The notes beneath the pieces are model-generated. The model saw only the letters and a list, made by a program, of their open reading frames with translations, was not told the origin of the DNA and did no database searches. Both the position numbers and the translations under genes were made by a program. Shown piece by piece: positions 34,026 to 46,000 of a DNA stretch of 64,000 nt (position 1 is the stretch's first letter; every line of letters begins with the position of its first letter). The stretch is from a virus. The stretch is taken from positions 1 through 64,000 of the IMG/VR virus record IMGVR_UViG_3300032214_000801; one strand, given 5' to 3'.

Positions 34026-37000
34026 TCTTGTAGTTTCTATATTTGAGTGGGTTTGTTCTGGTTACAAGAGCAGAAGTCTTAATTCCAGTAATTCCATTCT
34101 GATTATAGAAATTAAATGGCTCAATTGGTACAAATGATGAAACTGGAATTCTACCCCAACTAAAGTTTCCGATTTCATTAATTATTTCAGCATCAAATGT
34201 CATTCTTGTGGAATCAAATGTTATTGATGACGAATCAAATGTTCTAGATCTGAAATCATAATTATTAAACGTGTTTACACTAACAACAACTTCTTTGGTG
34301 TAAATATTGCCAAATCCAATAATATTCGTTAAAGCAGTTGATGAAGAAACTACTTGATACACATTGTCAATGAAAGTTGTTCCTACTCCAACTACAGAAC
34401 CATCAGATCTTAGTGACTTAATTGAGGTATTAAAACCTAAATTAGAATCCGATAATACGAAATAATCACCTTGAGAGATTTGGCTAATTGTAATTGCAGC
34501 TCCAACAATTGCATCACTTCTTAGTACAGAATCGGGTGGAATATAGAAGTTAAATTTAAGAGCTGTCGATGCAATTCCAACTACAGAAGTACTTGCAATG
34601 CCAACTATCATTCCAAAATCTCCTTGATAAGAGATATTTGAAAGTTTCTTAATATTAATTTCTGGAGATTCTATTAGAACTACAGGTGGATTTGTAAATG
34701 TATATCCAGTTCCTGCATTTGAGATTGTGATAGTTGTAACTATACCAGAACTTATTGAAGAAGTTGCAGTAGCAGTTGTTCCTAATCCAACAATAGTTTC
34801 CGATCCATTTACATATGTTGTAGCAGGATTTGAAACACCAAATCCTAAAGGATTTCCAATTTTAACTACAGGAGAATTAACGTATCCATATCCACCATTT
34901 GAGATAACGATTGCACTAATTGTTCCTGCAGCAGATACAACTGCTGTAGCAGCAGCAGAAACTTTCTCTTCTTGAGAATACATTGTGACATTATTTTGGA
35001 AATTCAATGAAATCTTATTCTCATTATATGGATCGAAGAAAGATTTAACGCTTTCTATGTAAATGGTTGTAGTTCCAGCACTTACTGTTTGAATAACATT
35101 AGTTGCAGGATAAATCAAAGGTTCATATAAATCTCTATCCTTTGCAATTTCCTTTTCATTAACAATCTTATCTTCAGTTTGTCTGCACCAAGTTACTGGT
35201 CTTGTTAGGGTTTCATCTGTAGTATTTCCAGGTCCAAAATAAACGTTTGTGTCAACTGTATTGATAGAGGTGACATCTATAACAGAGCGATAGTCTTCCT
35301 GTAAGAAACTTGATTGTCCCAAATAAGAATCGTATCCAATAGTCAGTTCATCTCCAATCTTAACACTTTCAATAATATCTTTGTCTATAACGTCAATGGA
35401 TCCAGTTCCTTTATAGAATAGGAGCTTCATTGTGTATCCAGATTTAGGAGGTTCTGTAAATGTTATTACACTACCACCATCAAATTCATAAGCTTCACCT
35501 GGAATTTGTAATATGTTGTTGACAAACAATAGTAGAGTTGACTTAATATCAATTTTAGAACCCTTAGATGCTCTGATTGATAATATTTCACCATTTGACT
35601 TAATTTGGAATTTTCTTCTTATTCCATCAAACAAATCAGCAAAATCATCCAATACTTGCAATTCTCCAATAGACCACCCAGAGAATTTGTCTCTATAAGT
35701 TGAATCTATAGTTAATGAGAATTCTTTAAAGTTTGCACTTGAAGTTGTTGGTATTCCTGTCGTTCCACCGACTAAAACAGTTAGAACTTCTCCTTGTCCG
35801 TACCCGTATCCAAGATTATTCAGAGTAAAATCAATTACACTAGATCCTTGTCCAACTACTATATCTACGGTTGCGGATGATCCGTTTCCAGATGATATTG
35901 AAGAATAGACTAGAGGAACGTTTGAATATGATAATGGAGAATCAAAAATTACATGTGGTGGATTTGTTGAGGTATATCCAGTTCCTGGATTTGTAACTGC
36001 AACACTTACTACATGTCCATTGGTTATGTTTGCAGTTCCAACGTAGAATATGTTAGGAGTTTCTAAAGATGAAGTTGTGACACCAACTCTTACTGTTTGA
36101 ATTCCTGCCCTGTACCCAGATCCAGTATTTCCAACACTAATTGATTGAATGGTTCCTGCAATAGAAACAATCGCTGTTCCTCCAGCAGATACTAGAGGCT
36201 GGTATCCAAATCCAGAAGTTGATCCAACAGATATGATGATGCCACCTATGGGAACGGAACCAACATTTGGATCGTATGATACTGAAGATGCAGTTCCTGT
36301 AAATGTAATAGAAGTGATACCACTATTTTCAGATAGTGTATAATCATATGATAATCCAGGACCCTGGAAAATATCATTAACCAGAACGATTGCATTTTCT
36401 GTTGCAATTCCAGTTATATTTGATTTATTTGATCTAATACTGAATAATTTCTTCTCACTATCAAATTCCGAAGAAATATCATCAAAAATATAATTGTTGT
36501 AGTATGCCTCAAGTGATGTACCTGGATAAGCGGATCTTAAGAAGGTTCTTCCATGGAATTTGGATCTTGTTGTAATTCCAACATAATCTCTTTGATCTGG
36601 AGGATTTGTTGGTGCGCCTATAGGAATATTTCCATAAGGTGCCTCAACAAAATTGAGTTTATTGCCAACAATATTGTAAGTTCCAGTAACCTTTGTGATA
36701 GGTGATCCTGTAGAGTGTCCAACAACATCAGATCCCATCCAAGGTCTCTGAACAAGAACTGCATTGGTACTTCCAATACCAACACCTCTAATTCTCATTA
36801 TTTCATCATCAATTTTAATTAGATCACCCCCAAAGAAAGAAGTAATTCCACTAAAATAAAGAAGATCGTCTGAAATAAATGCATTCTTAGAAAGGCTTGA
36901 AGTTATAGCCGTTCCAACAATTGGAGATTGAATAATATTGTCAAGGCATATAATTACTTTTGAATTTTGTTTTTTGGAAGTGAAGAAATGCGTTCCGATT

Positions 37001-40000
37001 CCAGAAACCAGATCAAAGGTATTTGGATCAACGTTTAAAGAATCCTCTGCAGTTGCTGCGAGTTTAAGTTGAGTTTCATTTAATTTTACAACAAAAACCG
37101 AGGATGGTAATTTATTTGTGATTCCGATTCCAGTAATTGTAGTAGTACCAATACCTATAGCTAGAGATGTACCTGCACCAGGATTTGTATAAACCAATTC
37201 TTCTCCGGTAACAAAGAAGTGGTTTGGTAGATTTATAACATTTGCGGCATAGTCAATGTTCGTTTGAGTATCAAAACTCTTTTCAAAAATTGGTATTGAT
37301 CTATATGTGAGATCAAATTCCCTCTTAACGTCTGTTATTGAGGATCTATATAATCCATATCTTGTTTCTATAGAAGCATTTCCTAAGTTAATGAGAGACT
37401 CAAGTGGACTTGTTTCAACAAATTTGAGGGCATTTGCAAATATCCTTACTTCAACATCCGTATTTGGTACTGGAGTAAATGTTAATTGTGCATCAGTTCC
37501 AGAAAGATTTACTCCAAAGGTTCCAAGCCCAGAATTAGTTTGTAAATCGGCATACTCTACATAATATGATTCAGAATCATTAATTATACTTGAAATTTCA
37601 GATGAATACACATCTCCAGTATTTTTATCTGTTACCTGTGTGATATAATATGCCCCACCATATAGATTTGAAAATGTTGCTACAACATTTTCTGTTGGTG
37701 TTGCGGAAGATGCAATAGAAATATAATTTGACTGCAATCTTGCATATTGTAGATCATATGTTCCAATTCCTGATGTATTGGTATTGCCTATTGCAATGTT
37801 CAAACTATTTGAAGTTACTCCAATTCCAGAATATGGAATAAAGTCAATATTAAAATTAGATCCAGAAATATATGGATAGAATGTACCTATTGATCCACTA
37901 GAATAGAAGCTTAAACTATTGTTGTTTAATCCACCATACTCCAAGAACTCAATCTGAGATCCTTTTCTTATAGCATTATATTCCGTAAAATAGTGTTCTC
38001 CATTATCGCCAATAACATTAACAATTCCTTTAACTGAAGTAAATGATGATGCAATACTTACAACATTGCAAGGAGATCCTACAGATGCCGAGTTTGATCC
38101 AGTAACAATTTTAACTACATCACCAAAATCTCTTGATCCTATACCAGATACTGCATCGGTTAAATTGAAAAATAGGCACGTAACGTCAAAATCGTCATAC
38201 TCGTAATTCGTTGGATAGAAATTAATAACACCATCAGTTCCATCAACAACAAAATCAAATGTTCCCATATCATAAGATGATTCCACTCTTGCATATTGGT
38301 TCATATACGAGAAGTACTCATCCTTTAAGAGATCCAACATTATAAGTTGTCTTTGATTTACATATCTCTTATCTCTAATTAAAGCTATAATCTTCTTAGA
38401 AGTAACACCCTGAACACTGAATCTTGCAACCTCACCAAATCTTGTGACTCTAGGATTACTATTAAATTGATCACTAATATCATCAATCAAGAGAACTCTG
38501 TTTCCAACAGATTCAGAATAATCGGTTAGTACTCTGTTTACAAATATAATTTCATCAGAAATAATTTTACCGTCAACATTTAGTACATTTTCTCTAACAA
38601 TGTCATAGTCAGAAACACAATTTATATCAACAACAGAGTCTATATTTACAATAACCTCCACACCTGGAGAATTTGATGGAATCTCAACAACCATAGATTC
38701 TTGATCATAATATGGTAAAGTAGATTCCATTTGCAAATCTGCAAACTTTTTAAATCCTGCTGTGTGATTTAATGTGCTTACAACATCTTCCCATGTATTA
38801 AAGTCTATTTTAGATTTCAATGAATATGAGAAGGTTTGATAATACTCATTATCAGGTATTCTTTGAAGAATATCATTAAGGAATCCAGTCTCATTTTCCC
38901 AACCATTTCTAATCTTCGAATAATAATTTAATCCATATTGCGAATTAAATTCTTCAATAGAATTGATTTGGGCAAGAGATCCAGATATTAATCCTTTAAC
39001 AATTGTTCCAGCATAAACTTTATCAACAGTACTAACCTTAAGAGTTCCTGTTTTATTATCCCAATTTTGAACAACACCTGTCATAGATGTTGAAGCTACT
39101 GAAACTATTGGTTCTCCATTATAAAAATCTGTGGGTTTAACACTGACAGAGAATTGTGGAAGATTTTTCTCCGCAATGATTTTTCCTGATGAGTTTGCTG
39201 GATCAAAAGTTCCAGGAATTTCTCCTTCCTTTAAAAATCCATCTAAACTAAATGTTACGATTCCAATTCCACCTCTATTCTCAGCTACTGACAATATCTT
39301 GAAGAATTCATATCCATAATTTGAGGAATTATATCCTATACCAGTAGATCCAACTCCAACGCTAACATTTTCAATTAAAACTTTATCGTTAGCTGAGAAT
39401 GGGAATGACTGCTCGGTACTAAATCCAACAGAAAGTGTTACTGCTGCAGTTTTGTTTGTAGAGTTATATCTTATTGTGGAAATCCCCACTCCATTTGAAT
39501 TCTGAATTGGAATTATTTTTGGAGTTGTGTTGTTTATTCCATTTGTATTCTTGAGTATGGTAACTTTACCATCGCCAAGATTATAACGAAGATCGACTTC
39601 TGGAACAACTTTATTAGTTTTTCCATCCAAAAGAATTAATTTTGGCGATACCGTATATCCTCTACCAAAGGAGGTTACTCCAATGTTTTCAATAGTTGCA
39701 AACGATTCAATAGTGCAAATTTGAGGTAATTTTGTTGTTGGACTTAAAGTTGAATCTGATGGAAAATCAAATCCAATATTTTCTATTGTTGTTGTTTTGA
39801 GATTACCGATAGACTTACTATAAGCCTTTAATACTGCTCCAGTTCCATTTTCTGTTGTTAAGACAGTTGATATTCCTGGCAATGAATAATAATTATTTCC
39901 ACCACTCTTAATTAATAATCCACTAATTGCTCCAGATGCATATGTTGATTCAGTTTCATACTTAATTGTGGAAGTAGAAGAAATATATGAAGAAGATTCT

Positions 40001-43000
40001 GGAATTACTGATAAGTTATATGTAAACGATGAATTTGATTGAGTTGTAATTACATGCTTTCCATTATACAAACTTGGAATTAAATTGATCTCATTGTTTG
40101 ATGGTACAAAATTGTCAATTAGTATTTCTTTTTTCTCAACAGTAGCTAGAAATTCATTGACTAAATCTAGTTTGTAGTATAGTTTTTCTGGTAGATATTT
40201 GTTAGCAGTAAGTACAACTCTAGCATCGGTTCCTATTCCGACAGTTCCATATCTTTTAATTTCAAACTGTCTATCTGTTTGAGTAGATTCAAATTTCTTG
40301 GTAAAATTAGAATCGGTATAGAAATTAAGTTCAAAGATTGGGAATCTTTGAGATTGATTGGAAACTGACAGTGAACTATCTGAAAGATCAAAAGTAACCG
40401 TAGAATCTCTATATAACTCCAATCTCGGATTTACAGCAGATAGAGTTCCATCAAATCCCGATGTAATCTTAACTGGGGTTGGCAGTAAACTTACTGATTC
40501 CTCATATGAAGTTGCTAACTTAAATTTATCAGTATTGACAAAAATTACATAATAAATTCCGTTATTAGATAATCCATAACTTGTTCCTACACAAGTATGA
40601 ATAATCTTTTGTCCATTATAAAATCCATGATTATCAATTGTAATTTCGGATGTTTGAGTATTAATTCCAGAAGCAACAAAATTCTTTGGATTTACTAATA
40701 ATCTTCTATTATAATCATTATATCTTATAGCAAATGATGTTGTTATCGCTGGATTTACATCAATGAAAACTTCATCGTTGTTCTTTAGTCCATGTGTTTG
40801 TGCTGTAGAAACAGTTACAAGATTTCTTTGGATTGATCCACTTACAACATTTGGATATAGTGTCTTAAAGCTATGATATACACCTGTTCCAATTCCAGTT
40901 AGATATAGGGTTGAATCTGTTCTAGTTGTTAGAGCTATTCCAGAGAAACTTCCATTTGTACCAATACCCAATCTTACTGTAGATATTCCTACTAGATTTT
41001 CGTCAATTTTTGAAATATAAAGAATTGATTTGTCTTCTAGTAATCTAGAATTGACAGTATTGGTGGAAATTCCAATAGAACTACCACCATTTACACTATA
41101 AACAACAGCATCTCCAGTATTTAAGTTGTGATTTGGAATATAGATTGATTTTAATGGAATGTACTGTTGAGTTTTTGCTGCACCTGCATTTGATATGAAA
41201 ACAGTAGTGCCAACACCAACAATACCTAAACCAAGAGATTCTGATGGATTAAAATAAAATTCTCTGTTAAAGGTATAATTAAATGTTGTATTGTATCCTA
41301 CGTTAATAGAAAGTTTTCTTTGAATTTGATATGCTGAACTTGTGTTAGTATGAGCAGAAGAAATGTTATTAAATGCTCTTAGAACTCTAATTCTAGAAGA
41401 TCTCTTATCAATGTTTAAAACTTTTACTTGCTCACTACCAATACCGATAATATCATTTTCGCGAATGGTTGGGTAATTTAGATTTCCAGAAATATTGAAA
41501 TACGTTACTATTCCAGTAACTCCTGCTGTTCCAACACCAGAATTTAAGATGTATCTTTCTCCAGTAGATATTCCTACAGAATAAGATCCTCTTAGAAGAG
41601 AAGATGTTGTACTTAATCCAGAAACTGTAATAATATCCTTATTTGAGTAATTATGTGGAGTTGGGGAAAATACTACAAAATTGCCGTTCCCATCATATGG
41701 ATAAAATTCTACCCCAGAAACTACGCTTGAAGCAACACTTACAGAATTTACATCCTTTCCACCTATTCTAGAAACTCTTACATCAGCACCAGCTCCTCCA
41801 GTATTTGATTCTAAGAATATTAGTTTGTCTCCAATCTTATAATTATTGCCTCCAGTAACAATCCCAACCTTCTCAATAATACCTGGAGAAGCATACTTGA
41901 TGCGGGATTTTTGATTTAAGTTAGTTGGTATGTTAATATAATCATATTCACTTGTGTTACTTGTTAAATTGTAAAAATGAGTATTTCTTATCCAATTTGT
42001 ATTATTCAAATCAATATCATTTTGATTTGAATTTTTTCTAAAGTTAATTGGATTTGGTTTTGCTTGATAATTTTTACCAATTAAATATGGGAATACTGGC
42101 TTTTTATATCCATTAAAATTGCCAATAGATTCTGCACTGGAATTTAAAGTTGAAAAATAAGCGTAAGTCCCATTTGGATATTCTGGTGTTACGCAATATC
42201 TTCCATTGTTTTCATCAAGAGTTGCTTCATCGCCAGTTTTTTCATAAACATAATCTTCGATAAAGAATTCTTCTGGGAAGATGTTTGTGGAAGGTCTTCC
42301 TGCAGACAATTTAATTTTGTAACCAGACTTCATCTGGGTTACTGATCCACCAGTCTTTAGAGAATATCCATATGGACCGTAGATAGGATATCCATCGTAT
42401 GACCATCCAATGATTGGTGAGTGATCAATAGAATTGATTTCAGTATTACCAAATTTCTTAAGATCTGGGTTGCTGTAAAGAACTCTTCCAGATTGATCTG
42501 AAGAATATGTTATTTCTCTAAGTTTTCTTGGAGCATATAGATGAACATATTGCAATCCATAATTTTCATTCAATCCAGCAACAGTAACTCCATCATCTCC
42601 AGAAAGTCTTGATTGATACTTTCTGAATAGGTTTGCAGTCCAAGATTTGATGCTTGACTTAAATTCTGCTCCTAGTCCAGGAACAATGACGTTAATAAAT
42701 GTTGTCCCCCTTCCATACCCGATTCCACCTTCAACAACTTTAATTGATTTGATTTGTCCATTCTCAATGATCGGTGTTAATACTGCTCCTCTACCTTCAC
42801 CAATAATCTGTAAGTTTGGTGGGGCATAATAATAACTACCTGCAACATTAACTAGAACTTCTATTATTTGTCCTTCTGCAGAAATAATCGGTGTTAATTG
42901 TGCATTTGCGCCATTTAAAAGATTAAACTCTGGATCTTTATAGAAATTGAGAACTTCTTCGGATCCATATCTAGAACCGCTATTGGTTAAATGTATTGAA

Positions 43001-46000
43001 GTGATTTCTCCTCTAAAAATTGGTTGAACTTTAGATTTAAAATCATCCTGAGGGAGAGATGAAACTCCAACAGTTCCAATTACTTCTACAGAAATGTCTG
43101 GATAGTTGAATACATGAGTTCCAACTCCAACAGAACTTAGGTTTACAAATTGTCCTGTTTTATAGTAATAATCAAGGTTCCCTGTGCTTAATCCAACTAA
43201 CGACAATCTAAAAGAATCATTGTCAACTTTAGTAACATAATATTCTGTATTTGCAGTAAGTCCAGAAATTGGAGATCCATCGACAGTATACTTTACGATT
43301 TCTCCAGAGTTATATCCATGATTTGAGATCTTAACAATATTGGAAGCAGTATTGATTCCTGCAGTAGCAGATGTTCTCTTTTTATTCTCATATCCATATC
43401 CAGAATCTGTTACAATAATGGAATCAATTACTGTCTTATTATTGAAAGATTCTAGAGAATGATTTCCTACACTGTAACCCAACAGAGAAATGGTATTAAT
43501 TCCCAATATTGCATCATTTTCATTTAAGTGCAGCTTAACAGTATATGCGTCTATAACGTTAACGTTATATCTTGCATCAGTGGTTAATCCTGAAATAGAT
43601 GCTTGTCCATCTGTTCTATAGACTACAATTTCACCATTTCTAAATTTGTGGTATGTGGTAAATCCAATTGTAGAAATATCTGTTCCAACACCAATCAAAT
43701 TTGCATTAGCATTTGAGTTGAATGTTACCTTATGCTCTATTGCTTTTAGTCTTGCTTCTGCTTTTGCCCCAACTCCGTTTCCACCAGTAATTCTAATGAT
43801 AGGAGTATCGACATAATCAAATCCACGATCTATTAATCTAATTTCCTTTAAATTACCAAGAACGGAACAATAGCCAGTAGCTCCAGTTCCCACAGCATCT
43901 GAAATGCTTAGAATTGGTGGAGTTATGATATCGTAATTTTGTCCGCCAGATACTACATTTACCTTTTCAATTGGACCATAATAAAGAGTGTCTGAACCTT
44001 TATAATTTAAAATTTCAACGCCATTAATTAATATTCCAGTTTTACCTGGATCAGTTTCATATACTGTTCCATCACTGAAAGGTGGAGCAATTTCTCTTAA
44101 AAGATTCTGTGTAGTTAAAGTCTTCCCTTTTGTCTTATATGGTTCTATTCTGTTATTTGTAACACTAACAACCGAATCAGTTGTTAGATAAATGCCATTA
44201 AAAATATTTGATCTGCTTCTTGCAAATTTGACATTATTTTCATCTACTCTTTTTACAAAATAAAGTCCTTCTTCAAATTTTGATCCCAGAGAACTAACAA
44301 CAGATGTTACTTCAGATTCTACTCCATTTTCATCTGGAACTATGGAAATTTGTTTTTCTGGGGTATAATAGACTGCATCTCCACTATAGAATCCATGATC
44401 AACACTTGGGGAGATATTAAAGGTGTCTCCATCAAAGGTGCCAGAAAATGTTACTGAATTGTCAGTTACATTGAGAGACTGATTGCTATAATAAGGAATA
44501 GATGACGAAGCTACTAATAGTTTTTCTTCATCTCTGTAAACATTTTGAACATTAGTATTCAGATAGGAAAGATCTGAGAAGAAAGGAGAGTTAACCTTTA
44601 GTGGTTTTCTTGTCGCAGTATAGTTTGTAGTTAACGACAGAGATCCCTGTCCTTTAACTAAGATGACATATTCTCCCAAGATATCAACTACTGAAGATGT
44701 TGATTCTTCTCCGAAACTTGATCTAAATGTAATCTTATCTCCAGTTTTAAAGATATGAGGATCCGAGAAAGTAATCGAGTAGCTATTATCGGAAGTATCA
44801 ACTACTTCGATTGACTTTACATGATAAGTTGGGCAAATATTTAATGACCAATTATTTGAAAATCTATCTCTAAAATTGCCACCTAAGGTTTCAATTAAAA
44901 TATGATCATCTTTATTGAGTCCATAGGTATTACTCGAAATATTAAAGTTATCAATTACTGAAGTAATTCTAACTGTAATTACTTCATTGGGGTTATTGAT
45001 AGAATAACCATACGCATAAGTATTAATTCCAACAGGAGTTTTGTCGGTAATTAATTGTTCAATAGTGCTGCAGCCAAAAAATTGACTCAGAGACTTTGAA
45101 GTATATTTGACAATACCAACAGTACCATCTTCATAAGCAACTGACAATTCTCCACTATTGGGGAACCTTACAGTAGAATCTACGTCAATTGTAGTTGAAC
45201 CAGGATATATGTTACCAATTATTTTGGTGTATGGATGAACTGTAAAGTCTCCATAAATTGATCCACTAACACTAATATCTCTATTGTAGTTTGCATCAAA
45301 GCTTAGTTTGTAATAATTTGCTGTCGATAGTCCAGTTACAATCTTTTCAACTTTTCCTACAGGAGCATAAGCCTTTTGAATATCTCCGTATTGATTCTGG
45401 AAAAGGGTTTCATTGACTAGATCATAGGGATTTCCAGATATAGATTCTACAACTACATCTTTGGTAAGTTGATATCTGGCATCCGATGGACGAATTAGTT
45501 TTTCTTTTGGCTTGATTACATCAACTTCTTCATTATAAAGTCCTTTGAAAAGAATTTTAAAGGAACTATCTGTTCCTCTGCTGCCATAAAAATCTTTTAG
45601 CTGCTTTATAAATGTAGCTTGATTTAGGGAAGAATAAAAATCTCTTCCCTCAAAACCAGGAGCTATTTGCTTTTTAAACTTTTTAAGGAATTCTTTTACG
45701 AAAAGAACGCTTAAATTTTCTACTACTGTTCCTGAAATATGATCTTCTGAGTTTGAATCGGAAAATACAAGCTCCTCTGGTTTGTTTGGACTTGTAAATG
45801 AAGTGATTCCACTAAAGCCTCTGATACAACCAGAAAAAGCAGTAGATGATTTGGAAGTATATGTGATGAGTTCATCGTCAATTCTAAGGAGTCCATATGC
45901 CTCTGGAAACCCATCAGTATTGTCAACTGGTATCTCAGTGTCAGAAAAGGTAATATCAGAGGTTAGAGACGCACTACTTGAATATTGAGTAAGAGTATCT

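Noticed and set aside
45723-45926. Minus-strand frame of 67 codons within the giant gene
   Set aside because: Out-of-frame shadow inside the 4049-aa gene, with no start signal.
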